A DNA stretch of 6,198 nucleotides from Oscillospiraceae bacterium (GCA_017828835.1 JAGAEK010000116.1:1-6198), one strand, 5' to 3'; shown: positions 1 through 6,014, counted from the stretch's first letter. Notes: generated by a model not told the origin, from the sequence alone. Made by a program: numbers and translations.

Positions 1-233
1 CACGTGCGCAGGCGAACGCCCGTCCGCGGCGGGACGGAGACGGCGACGAGCCCGGCAAAGCGTTCGCGGTTGTACGCCAGCGCCGGCGCGACATCCGGCT
101 TCTCGAACCGCTCCGGCGTGTAGTCGCTTATGAAACCGGCAGCCCCGCATTCCTCCAGGGCCAGAAGATGCTCGTGCGAAAGTTCCGTCTCGGGCTCAAA
201 TACGACGAGAACGCCGCTTTCCAAACGATATAT
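1..233 (-). CDS. Partial GC-rich open frame, possible M28-type peptidase fragment
   Basis: Seen: the minus strand is open from position 233 down to the window edge, bounded upstream by an in-frame TGA at 234-236. No start codon or ribosome binding site is visible, so this is an internal fragment of about 70 codons. It includes the stretches LALEECGAAGFISDYTPERF and ALAYNRERFAGLVAVSVPPR and reads like a real protein, with charged and hydrophobic residues alternating and G/C-rich third positions. Known: the pattern GAxGFISDY, then a short loop, then a segment ending in SxxxGxRLR resembles the protease-associated (PA) insert of M28 zinc aminopeptidases, but no metal ligands fall in this piece. 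Inferred: an internal fragment of such a peptidase from a higher-GC genome. The true frame probably begins near the junction at about 195-235, so the first few codons may be accidental. The family call is tentative; that it is coding is more secure. Confidence 0.4.
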   Translation of the reverse strand, partial: MYRLESGVLVVFEPETELSHEHLLALEECGAAGFISDYTPERFEKPDVAPALAYNRERFAGLVAVSVPPRTGVRLRT

Positions 234-235
234 TC
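195..235. other. Composition and frame breakpoint inside pgk
   Basis: Left of this interval the DNA is very GC-rich and its coding frame is on the minus strand; right of it lies plus-strand phosphoglycerate kinase at moderate GC. Both frames can be read through part of the interval, so the exact join cannot be placed from sequence alone. Loss of an intact pgk would be severe for a glycolytic organism, so a chimeric contig or library join is more likely than a natural rearrangement. This is an inference. Confidence 0.6.
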
Positions 236-569
236 AGATAACATCCCCGACGGATGGATGGGCCTTGACATCGGTCCCAAAACAGCCGAGCTTTTCGCAA
301 ACGCCATTTCCGGAGCCGGAACAGTAGTATGGAACGGTCCTATGGGAGTATCCGAATGGAAAAACTTTGCGAACGGTACAATAGCAGTTGCTCAGGCCGT
401 TGCAGACAGCGGCGCTGTTTCCATTATCGGCGGCGGTGATTCCGCTGCTGCAGTCATCAAACTCGGTTTCGCCGACAAAATGACTCATATTTCGACCGGC
501 GGCGGTGCTTCTCTCGAATTTTTAGAAGGTCTTGAGCTTCCCGGTATTGCATGTCTTAACGATAAGTAA
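198..569 (+). CDS. pgk: Phosphoglycerate kinase, C-terminal third only (5' truncated)
   Basis: Phosphoglycerate kinase transfers the acyl phosphate of 1,3-bisphosphoglycerate to ADP, making ATP and 3-phosphoglycerate in the cytosolic glycolytic pathway. About 123 residues of a family normally near 390-400 are present, all from the C-terminal nucleotide-binding domain. Visible motifs are IPDGWMGLDIGPKT, VWNGPMGVSEW (about 327-359), the glycine-rich IGGGDSAAA (about 426-452) and STGGGASLEFLEG (about 492-530), followed by the usual LPGI near the C-terminus. Recognisable kinase sequence starts near KYDENAAFQ at 198. The same frame stays open further left, with an ATG at 168, but those residues do not look like the family, so that ATG is not a real start. 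The N-terminal substrate-binding domain is missing because the sequence switches to unrelated DNA, not because the window edge is reached. tpiA and gpmI follow on the same strand, the usual glycolytic order in Firmicutes. Identity is certain for what remains. Confidence 0.95.
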   Translation, partial: KYDENAAFQTIYSDNIPDGWMGLDIGPKTAELFANAISGAGTVVWNGPMGVSEWKNFANGTIAVAQAVADSGAVSIIGGGDSAAAVIKLGFADKMTHISTGGGASLEFLEGLELPGIACLNDK

Positions 570-578
570 CGACTTGTC

Positions 579-611
579 AGCTTGCAGGGCTATGCTCTGC
601 AAGCTTTTTTT
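579..611 (+). terminator. Hairpin with T-run between pgk and tpiA
   Basis: Positions 579-590 pair with 594-605 to give a 12-bp stem (11 Watson-Crick pairs and one G-T) around a three-base TAT loop, followed by seven Ts at 605-611. It starts 10 bases after the pgk stop. This is the form of a Rho-independent terminator. tpiA begins only 34 bases further on, and I see no convincing promoter in that gap, so the hairpin may be a partial terminator or an mRNA-stabilising and processing element that sets the pgk to tpiA ratio. Structure is clear; in vivo effect is inferred. Confidence 0.8.
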
Positions 612-644
612 AAACGCTAACACCTTTTGAAAGGATGATATTTA

Positions 645-1412
645 ATGAAAAAATCTCTCAGAAAAGCCGTTATCGCCGGCAACTGGAAAATGAACAAAAA
701 CCGCGCGGAAACCAAAACACTTATTTCCGAGCTGAAACCTCTCGTTAAAAACGCCGATTGCGAAGTCATCGTATGCGTGCCTTTCACCGACCTCGAAACC
801 GCTCTTGATGCCGTAAAGGGATCAAAAATAAAGGTCGGCGCACAAAATTGCCATTTCGCTCCTTCCGGCGCGTTTACCGGCGAGGTCTCTGCCGATATGC
901 TCAAAGAACTCGGCGTCAAATACGTCATCATCGGCCACTCCGAACGCAGACAGTATTTCGGCGAAACGGATATCACAGTCAACAAACGCCTTACCGCCGC
1001 TCTCGCTCAGGGACTCAAAGTTATCTTGTGCGTCGGCGAGCTTCTTGAACAGCGCGAGCTCGGTATTACCGGCGAGATCTGTTCCATGCAGACTAAAATC
1101 GCTCTGACCGGCGTCGACGCCGCCGATCTCAAAAACATAATTATCGCCTACGAACCCGTATGGGCGATCGGTACCGGAAAAACCGCTACTGCAGAACAGG
1201 CCGACGAGGCCTGCGGTATCATCCGCTCGACCGTCGCCTCGCTCTACGGCAAAAAGGCCGCGAACGCGCTCACCATACAGTACGGCGGCTCAATGAATCC
1301 CAAAAATGCCGCGGAACTCCTCTCAAAAGAAAACGTCGACGGCGGACTTATCGGCGGCGCTTCTTTGAAAGCTCCCGACTTTTCCGCGATCGTAGCCGCT
1401 GCTTCTCTTTGA
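645..1412 (+). CDS. tpiA: Triosephosphate isomerase
   Basis: Interconverts dihydroxyacetone phosphate and glyceraldehyde 3-phosphate in glycolysis and gluconeogenesis; a cytosolic (beta/alpha)8 barrel, normally a dimer. The 255-residue product has the normal family length. Visible motifs are AGNWKMNK with Asn13 and catalytic Lys15, GAQNCH (about 65-70), IIGHSERR with the electrophilic His98, AYEPVWAIGTGKTA with catalytic base Glu170 and the flexible lid loop after it, and the phosphate-binding IQYGGSMNP and GGLIGGASL near the C-terminus. All key residues are present and nothing suggests loss of function. The ATG is chosen because GAAAGGA lies at 629-635, nine bases upstream, and because the AGNWKMN motif falls at its usual distance from the start. 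It sits between pgk and gpmI, 19 bases before the latter, so the two share a transcript. Very sure of the identity. Confidence 0.98.
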   Translation: MKKSLRKAVIAGNWKMNKNRAETKTLISELKPLVKNADCEVIVCVPFTDLETALDAVKGSKIKVGAQNCHFAPSGAFTGEVSADMLKELGVKYVIIGHSERRQYFGETDITVNKRLTAALAQGLKVILCVGELLEQRELGITGEICSMQTKIALTGVDAADLKNIIIAYEPVWAIGTGKTATAEQADEACGIIRSTVASLYGKKAANALTIQYGGSMNPKNAAELLSKENVDGGLIGGASLKAPDFSAIVAAASL

Positions 1413-1414
1413 TG

Positions 1415-1421
1415 AAAGGAG
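1415..1421 (+). promoter_or_regulatory. Ribosome binding site deciding the gpmI GTG start
   Basis: AAAGGAG lies immediately after the tpiA stop codon and 10 bases before GTG at 1432-1434. No ATG is suitably placed nearby, and the protein begins correctly at MKKPIVLIIMDGFG, so the GTG is the start. Confidence 0.8.
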
Positions 1422-1431
1422 TTTACCCGAA

Positions 1432-2946
1432 GTGAAAAAACCTATTGTTCTTATCATTATGGACGGATTCGGTGAAAACCCCAGCAGTTTCGGAAACGCT
1501 ATCAAAGCCGCTTCCACCCCGAATCTCGACAAGTTTTTTTCCGAATATCCCAAAACATCGATCGGCGCTTCCGGTATGGACGTCGGACTTCCGGACGGTC
1601 AAATGGGTAACTCCGAAGTCGGACATACGAATATCGGTGCCGGAAGAGTCGTTTATCAGGAACTCACAAGGATCACAAAATCCATTTCCGACGGAGATTT
1701 CTTCTCAAACAAAACTCTTCTCGGTGCTGTTGAAAACTGCAAGAAGAACGGTTCCGCACTCCATATCTGCGGACTTCTTTCCGACGGCGGCGTACACAGC
1801 CATATAAACCACCTTTTCGCTCTTTTGAAACTCGCAAAGGATAACGGTCTCGAGAAAGTCTATATACACTGCGTAACAGACGGCAGAGACGTGCCTCCCT
1901 CTTCTTCAAAAGAATTTATAAAATCACTCGAAGAACAGATCCAAAATATCGGAGTCGGCGAGATCGCTACCGTTATGGGAAGATATTACGCCATGGACCG
2001 TGAAAAACGCTTTGAGCGTGTCGAGCTTGCTTATAACGCCCTCGTTTTACGCGAAGGAGTGAAAGCGTCGTCCGCTTTCGAAGCCGTCGACATCTCTTAT
2101 AAAAAAGACGCAACGGATGAATTTATCCTCCCGACCGTCTGTTCTGACGCGCCCGGAGTAAGAGCCGGTGACAGTTTTGTTTTCTTCAATTTCCGTCCGG
2201 ACCGCGCAAGAGAGATAACACGTTCTTTCGTCGATCCCGATTTTGACGGCTTTGAACGTAAAAACGGATTTTTCCCGCTCTATTACGTATGTATGACTCA
2301 GTATGACGCGTCTATGCCCAACGTCCATATCGCGTTCCCGCCTCAATCTCTTGATATGCCGTTCGGTCAGGTAGTTTCGGAACTCGGTCTCAAACAGCTC
2401 CGTATCGCCGAATATACCAAATACGCGCACGTTACCTTCTTCTTTAACGGCGGTTCCGAAACGGTATATAAGGGTGAGGACAGAGTTCTGATCGATTCGC
2501 CCGACGTTCCGACTTACGATATGCAGCCCGAAATGAGCGCTCCGAAAGTCACCGACGAGCTGCTGGCCCGCCTTGACCGTAATCTTTACGACGTCGTTAT
2601 CATAAACTACGCCAACTGCGACATGGTCGGCCATACCGGCGTTTTCGACGCCGCAAAAGCCGCGGTCGAAGCCGTCGATTTCTGCGTCGGCAAGATCGTT
2701 GACAAAGTTCTTTCTCTCGGCGGCGTCGCCGTAATTACGGCTGACCACGGAAACGCCGATAAAATGTCAGAGGACGACGGTACTCCTTTCACCGCCCACA
2801 CTACAAACCCCGTACCTTTCGCGGTCATCGGGTATCCCTGCAAGCTGCGTTCATCCGGTAAGCTTGCGGATATCGCTCCGACCCTCCTCGACATAATGGG
2901 TATTGAAAAGCCCTCTCAAATGGACGGTAATTCACTTATTTTATAA
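1432..2946 (+). CDS. gpmI: 2,3-bisphosphoglycerate-independent phosphoglycerate mutase
   Basis: Interconverts 3-phosphoglycerate and 2-phosphoglycerate through a phosphoserine intermediate, using two metal ions (usually manganese). It belongs to the alkaline phosphatase superfamily and is unrelated to the cofactor-dependent dPGM. The product is 504 residues, close to the usual 505-515. Key residues are in place: metal-binding Asp11 in MDGFGENP, nucleophile Ser61 in MGNSEVGHTNIG, substrate-side His122, Asp150 and Arg152 in CVTDGRDVPPSS, Arg255 and Arg258 in FRPDRAR, Lys330, then metal ligands Asp397 and His401 in NCDMVGHTG, Asp438 and His439 in TADHGNAD, and His456 in AHTTNPVPF. The phosphatase domain is thus split around the inserted transferase domain, as in the family. 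It starts with GTG and follows tpiA by 19 bases, so it is co-transcribed. The intrinsic terminator after it ends the glycolytic unit; no enolase gene follows here. Identity is certain. Confidence 0.98.
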   Translation: MKKPIVLIIMDGFGENPSSFGNAIKAASTPNLDKFFSEYPKTSIGASGMDVGLPDGQMGNSEVGHTNIGAGRVVYQELTRITKSISDGDFFSNKTLLGAVENCKKNGSALHICGLLSDGGVHSHINHLFALLKLAKDNGLEKVYIHCVTDGRDVPPSSSKEFIKSLEEQIQNIGVGEIATVMGRYYAMDREKRFERVELAYNALVLREGVKASSAFEAVDISYKKDATDEFILPTVCSDAPGVRAGDSFVFFNFRPDRAREITRSFVDPDFDGFERKNGFFPLYYVCMTQYDASMPNVHIAFPPQSLDMPFGQVVSELGLKQLRIAEYTKYAHVTFFFNGGSETVYKGEDRVLIDSPDVPTYDMQPEMSAPKVTDELLARLDRNLYDVVIINYANCDMVGHTGVFDAAKAAVEAVDFCVGKIVDKVLSLGGVAVITADHGNADKMSEDDGTPFTAHTTNPVPFAVIGYPCKLRSSGKLADIAPTLLDIMGIEKPSQMDGNSLIL

Positions 2947-2967
2947 TCACGTTTTTAAAATTCTTTC

Positions 2968-2999
2968 GCGGCGAAGATATAAATCTTCGCCGCATTTTT
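2968..2999 (+). terminator. Intrinsic terminator after gpmI
   Basis: Positions 2968-2978 pair perfectly with 2983-2993 (11 bp, GC-rich base, loop ATAA), followed by A and five Ts at 2995-2999. It begins 21 bases after the gpmI stop and precedes a probable new promoter, so it marks the end of the glycolytic transcript. Confidence 0.9.
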
Positions 3000-3029
3000 C
3001 GCATATTTCGTTCTCCGACGCCTTTGCTC

Positions 3030-3058
3030 TTGTTTTCGTCCGCTTTTTATTGTAAAAT
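3030..3058 (+). promoter_or_regulatory. Probable sigma-A promoter for the methyltransferase-nrdR unit
   Basis: TTGTTT at 3030-3035 and TAAAAT at 3053-3058 are separated by exactly 17 bases and lie between the gpmI terminator and the next gene. The -10 box matches five of six consensus positions; the -35 box matches mainly in TTG. Transcription would start near 3065, giving a 5' leader of about 24 bases. I see no operator or NrdR-box-like palindrome overlapping it. Placement supports it, but this is a pattern match only. Confidence 0.5.
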
Positions 3059-3075
3059 ATAAGTATATTGAACAC

Positions 3076-3080
3076 GGGAG
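3076..3080 (+). promoter_or_regulatory. Ribosome binding site deciding the methyltransferase start
   Basis: GGGAG stands eight bases before GTG at 3089-3091, separated by A and a run of seven Ts. An in-frame TTG at 3068 lies upstream of this site and would place it inside the coding region, so GTG at 3089 is the better start. Confidence 0.7.
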
Positions 3081-3088
3081 ATTTTTTT

Positions 3089-4246
3089 GTGACTGATATT
3101 AAACTTAAATTAAACGATATTTTCAATGAAAATTTGATATTCGCAATTTTGAGCGACACAAGAAAAAATATCGATCCGACTTTTTCAAAAGTTCAGATCA
3201 AACCTTTTATCAAGAAAAACGAACTGCTTTATCAGATCGCATACCTGTTCGATAAAAAAGTAACTCACAGCAATCTCTCAAGATCCGACGTTGTCGATAC
3301 GGTATCCGATCTGCTGCAAAATCATTTCCTTCAAGCAGTATTTTACACCTCGTCATCCGATTTTCACGTTTCTATGTACGGTGGGTTCAAACTCAGATCC
3401 TTTCCGCCCACGAAACTCCCCGAAAGCGCTCCGGAACACAACGTCCAGAAAAAATATATCCTTCCCGAAGGAACTCCGCACGATTTTTTGGTGAAGCTCG
3501 GGATCATGACAAAAGACGGCCGCGTCGTTAAAGATAAATACAATAAATTCAGACAGATCAACCGCTATCTTGAATTTGTCGACGACTGTCTGAAGTATCT
3601 TCCGTCGAACCGCACCGTCAATATCGTCGATTTCGGATGCGGTAAAGCGTATCTCACGTTTGCGCTCTATTATTATCTCGTGATACAAAAGCATCTGAGC
3701 TGTTCCGTGATCGGACTCGATCTTAAAGACGACGTCATACGCTTTTGTTCCGACGTCGCTCTCGATCTCGGATATTCTTCGCTCAGATTTCAAAAGGGCG
3801 ATATCCGTTCTTTCGACGGCAGCGCCGATATGGTCATATCTCTCCACGCCTGTAATACCGCAACGGATTTTTCCCTCGCAAAAGCCGTTTCCTGGAATTC
3901 AAAAGTCATACTCGCCGTTCCCTGCTGCCATCATGAACTGTTCGACAAAATCTCAAATCCGGATATGTATCCTTTGCTGGAATACGGCGCCGTAAAAGAA
4001 AAATTATCCTCTATGCTGACCGACGTAATGCGCGCGCAGCTTCTCAGATCCGTCGGCTACGACACGAGTATTATCGAATTTATCGACACCGAACATACCC
4101 CGAAAAATTTGCTTATCCGCGCAGTAAGAAACTCTTCGGCAAAATTCGATCGGGAAAAATACAACGAATATAAAAAGTTTTCCGAACTTTGGAACGCCTC
4201 TCCCATACTTGAAGAGCTTATACGCAAACTTGATCTGATCCCTTGA
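3089..4246 (+). CDS. Class I SAM-dependent methyltransferase, Methyltransf_32 type
   Basis: A 385-residue protein from the GTG start. The N-terminal half (about 1-165) is not a domain I can name. It contains KKYILPEG and LGIMTKDGRVVKDKYNKFRQ, which I recognise as conserved just before the methyltransferase domain in bacterial members. The C-terminal half is a Rossmann-fold methyltransferase: SAM-binding motif I IVDFGCGKAYLTF (about 179-191), an acidic residue after the second strand in VIGLDLKDD, the GDI segment, then SLHACNTATD (about 251-260) and AVPCCHHE (about 276-283). The last two are hallmarks of the Methyltransf_32 group (PF13679), which includes eukaryotic METTL25-like proteins. Target unknown; the PCC pair might bind a metal or act in catalysis, but that is a guess. 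No signal peptide or membrane segment, so cytosolic. It leads a likely three-gene unit, 37 bases before the TIM-barrel gene with no terminator between. The family call is fairly secure; the substrate is not known. Confidence 0.85.
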   Translation: MTDIKLKLNDIFNENLIFAILSDTRKNIDPTFSKVQIKPFIKKNELLYQIAYLFDKKVTHSNLSRSDVVDTVSDLLQNHFLQAVFYTSSSDFHVSMYGGFKLRSFPPTKLPESAPEHNVQKKYILPEGTPHDFLVKLGIMTKDGRVVKDKYNKFRQINRYLEFVDDCLKYLPSNRTVNIVDFGCGKAYLTFALYYYLVIQKHLSCSVIGLDLKDDVIRFCSDVALDLGYSSLRFQKGDIRSFDGSADMVISLHACNTATDFSLAKAVSWNSKVILAVPCCHHELFDKISNPDMYPLLEYGAVKEKLSSMLTDVMRAQLLRSVGYDTSIIEFIDTEHTPKNLLIRAVRNSSAKFDREKYNEYKKFSELWNASPILEELIRKLDLIP

Positions 4247-4283
4247 AATCTTTAACTATTATTTTTGAAAGGTCGTTTTAGAG

Positions 4284-5063
4284 ATGAACATAGGCATCTC
4301 GTCCGCTTGTTTTTTCCCGGATATCCCTGAAAAAGCCGTCGACTTTTTTGTCGAAAACAAAATCGGTTACGCCGAGTTTTTTCTCAACTGTTATTCCGAA
4401 TTTTCCATCGATTTTATCAAAAAATTGAAGAAAAATCTCGACACCGTACCGACTGAGATATTTGCTCTGCACCCGTTTTCGTCCGGATTTGAAAACCGGC
4501 TTTTCTTCTCCGAATACCGCAGACTGTTTTCGGACGGACTTGAAATATATAAACGCTTTTTTGAAGCCGCCGCGTATATGAACGCGGATCTGTTTATCCT
4601 GCACGGCGCCGACCGCTATTCTTCGATCTCCGACAACGAATATTTCGAGCGTTTCCAGGAAATCGACCGCACCGCCGCGTCTTTCGGTATAAGGCTTGCA
4701 CAGGAGAACGTCGCGAATTTCAAGTCCCGCTCGGTCGATTTTATTAAAAATATGAAAAATCAGCTCGGCGACGTCGTTTTTACACTGGATATAAAACAGT
4801 GCCGCCGTGCTTCTCAGGACGTTTTCGATATGGCAAAAGCTATGGGCAATTCTTTGCGCCATATCCATCTGAGCGATTCCGACGCTTCTCACGATTGTCT
4901 TCCTCCCGGCACGGGCTCTTTCGATTTCGGTAAATTTTTCGAATTGATCGATTCGATATGCGATAAGACTCCCTCTGCCGTTATCGAACTTTATAAGAAA
5001 AATTATTCTTCTCCCTCGCAACTCGTTTCTTCGCTAAATTATTTAAGGAGCTGGTCTTTATGA
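4284..5063 (+). CDS. Sugar phosphate isomerase/epimerase-like TIM-barrel protein
   Basis: A 259-residue protein of the xylose isomerase-like TIM-barrel (AP endonuclease 2) superfamily, whose members are metal-dependent isomerases, epimerases or the DNA-repair enzyme endonuclease IV. Barrel-strand residues in order: His63 in ALHPF, His107 in FILHGAD, Glu141 in LAQENV, Asp169 in FTLDIKQC, His193 and His195 in RHIHLSDSD, His203 and Asp204 in HDCLPPGTG, and Glu235 in AVIELY. The Glu141, Asp169 and Glu235 pattern fits a metal site. In many relatives a histidine stands three residues after the aspartate; here that position is Gln172, so the site may differ from canonical members. Its length is near the short isomerase-like members, and I do not see the full nine-ligand endonuclease IV site. 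The ATG has AAAGG at 4268-4272, 11 bases upstream. The stop overlaps the nrdR start (ATGA). Superfamily secure; substrate unknown. Confidence 0.85.
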   Translation: MNIGISSACFFPDIPEKAVDFFVENKIGYAEFFLNCYSEFSIDFIKKLKKNLDTVPTEIFALHPFSSGFENRLFFSEYRRLFSDGLEIYKRFFEAAAYMNADLFILHGADRYSSISDNEYFERFQEIDRTAASFGIRLAQENVANFKSRSVDFIKNMKNQLGDVVFTLDIKQCRRASQDVFDMAKAMGNSLRHIHLSDSDASHDCLPPGTGSFDFGKFFELIDSICDKTPSAVIELYKKNYSSPSQLVSSLNYLRSWSL

Positions 5064-5524
5064 AATGTCCGTTTTGTTTTTACAATGAAACAAAGGTTAT
5101 CGACTCCCGTCCCGACCTCGACGAAAAACGTATCAAAAGGCGTCGGGAATGTCTTTCCTGCTCAAAACGTTTTATAACCTATGAAACCGTCTATTCCGCT
5201 CCTATCATAATAATAAAAAAAGACAATTCACGCGAAATGTTCGATCGAAACAAAGTTTTGAACGGTATGCTGCGCGCATGTGAAAAACGCCCCGTTTCGA
5301 TCGAGCGTATCGAACACGCCGTCGATGAGATAGAGTCCGCTCTTCAATCCTCTCTCGAGGACGAGATCCCTTCTTATAAGATCGGCGAGCTTGCTATGAG
5401 TAAATTAAAAGAGCTGGATGAGGTCGCCTACGTCAGATTTGCGTCAGTGTATCGCAGTTTCGCCGATATCGGCGCTTTTATGAATGAATTGAAATCGCTT
5501 ATCGGCGAAAACAAAACAAAATAA
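5060..5524 (+). CDS. nrdR: Transcriptional repressor NrdR
   Basis: NrdR is a zinc- and ATP/dATP-binding repressor of ribonucleotide reductase genes; it senses dATP against ATP through an ATP-cone and binds paired NrdR boxes in nrd promoters. The 154-residue product has the standard length. The N-terminal zinc ribbon has Cys3 and Cys6 (MKCPFC) and Cys31 and Cys34 (CLSC), with the basic stretch KRIKRRREC between the pairs. The ATP-cone covers about residues 46-136, starting IIIIKKDNSREMFDRNKV and ending VAYVRFASVYRSF, both family signatures. The ATG overlaps the stop of the upstream TIM-barrel gene by four bases, and AAGGAG at 5045-5050 sits nine bases before it, so translation is probably coupled. 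No nrd reductase gene is in the window and I see no NrdR-box pair, so its targets lie elsewhere. Its 3' end overlaps the convergent minus-strand gene by 26 bases. Identity is certain. Confidence 0.97.
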   Translation: MKCPFCFYNETKVIDSRPDLDEKRIKRRRECLSCSKRFITYETVYSAPIIIIKKDNSREMFDRNKVLNGMLRACEKRPVSIERIEHAVDEIESALQSSLEDEIPSYKIGELAMSKLKELDEVAYVRFASVYRSFADIGAFMNELKSLIGENKTK

Positions 5525-6008
5525 AACACGCTGCCGTTTTCGTCTGTTTGCTCCCATTTATCTGTACTGTTGCCTTAGGCATGTTTGTCGTCGCTGCTCC
5601 GATCTCTTCTCTGTTCGAATCCGAACTGTAAATTTTGACGTTTCCTTCACTTCCGAAAAGTATAGACCTTTTTGTGAACGTCGCCACTCCTTCAACATCT
5701 GTCGGCTGAGCGTAGGGAGAAGAAAACGCCGACAACTTAACGTCAAAGAAGAACGTCATGTCCACCGTGTAATAACCCCTGTTGAACGGAAGCGGCGTTA
5801 CGTCGATGAATACGTTCATTATATCCACTTCTTTGCTCCTCACACTGACCGCCTCGTCTATTGCTGCTTGTTCAGTTTGCGGAAAATAAACCTGCATATC
5901 CTGAAGACAATCTTTGTCGCAGCACGAATCGTATATTCGATTCGTATTTATACATACTGCTTCTTTAAAATTTATACCGCAAGCTTTTTCTTCGATTTCT
6001 TGAGCCAT
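5499..6008 (-). CDS. Cysteine-rich hypothetical protein, apparently C-terminally shortened
   Basis: A 169-residue protein with a strong start: AGGAGG on the minus strand at 6015-6020, six bases before the ATG. The N-terminal region carries Cys10, Cys19, Cys29, Cys30 and Cys34 in the pattern CGINFKEAVC and RIYDSCCDKDCLQDMQVYF. It continues with VSVRSKEVDIM, a segment PLPFNRGYYTVDMTFFFDV with beta-strand character, and ILFGSEGNVKIYSS. I recall these motifs from uncharacterised proteins of anaerobic Clostridia; I know no function and do not assign one. No signal peptide or membrane segment. From memory those relatives are longer and continue past TTNxPxAxV with a second cysteine-containing half; here the sequence after TTNMPKATVQ becomes low-complexity (ending ACFILFCFRR) and stops inside nrdR. 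The other two minus frames close quickly, so a single frameshift does not restore it. It may be a truncated but expressed gene or a decaying one. Coding status fairly sure, family role unknown. Confidence 0.75.
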   Translation of the reverse strand: MAQEIEEKACGINFKEAVCINTNRIYDSCCDKDCLQDMQVYFPQTEQAAIDEAVSVRSKEVDIMNVFIDVTPLPFNRGYYTVDMTFFFDVKLSAFSSPYAQPTDVEGVATFTKRSILFGSEGNVKIYSSDSNREEIGAATTNMPKATVQINGSKQTKTAACFILFCFRR

Positions 6009-6014
6009 AATAAT

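Noticed and set aside
168..197. ATG at 168 as the start of a short pgk-like protein
   Set aside because: The residues before KYDENAAFQ do not resemble phosphoglycerate kinase and fall in the GC-rich foreign segment; there is no ribosome binding site suited to it.
2047..2748. A 233-codon minus-strand open frame
   Set aside because: It lies entirely inside gpmI, whose motifs cover the same bases. The predicted protein is rich in Arg, Val and Asp as expected from antisense reading of this codon usage and has no recognisable domain.
3068..3088. TTG at 3068 as the methyltransferase start
   Set aside because: It lies upstream of the GGGAG ribosome binding site at 3076-3080, only a few bases past the predicted transcription start; GTG at 3089 has proper spacing.
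3353..3847. A 164-codon minus-strand open frame within the methyltransferase gene
   Set aside because: The plus strand encodes conserved methyltransferase motifs over the same region; the antisense frame shows no independent support.
4278..5021. A 247-codon minus-strand open frame
   Set aside because: It is antisense to nearly all of the TIM-barrel gene, which has clear family motifs and a ribosome binding site. The antisense product has no recognisable motifs.
5524..5540. Possible terminator after nrdR
   Set aside because: The stem is only about six pairs with a bulged base and a broken T-run, too weak to annotate as a terminator.
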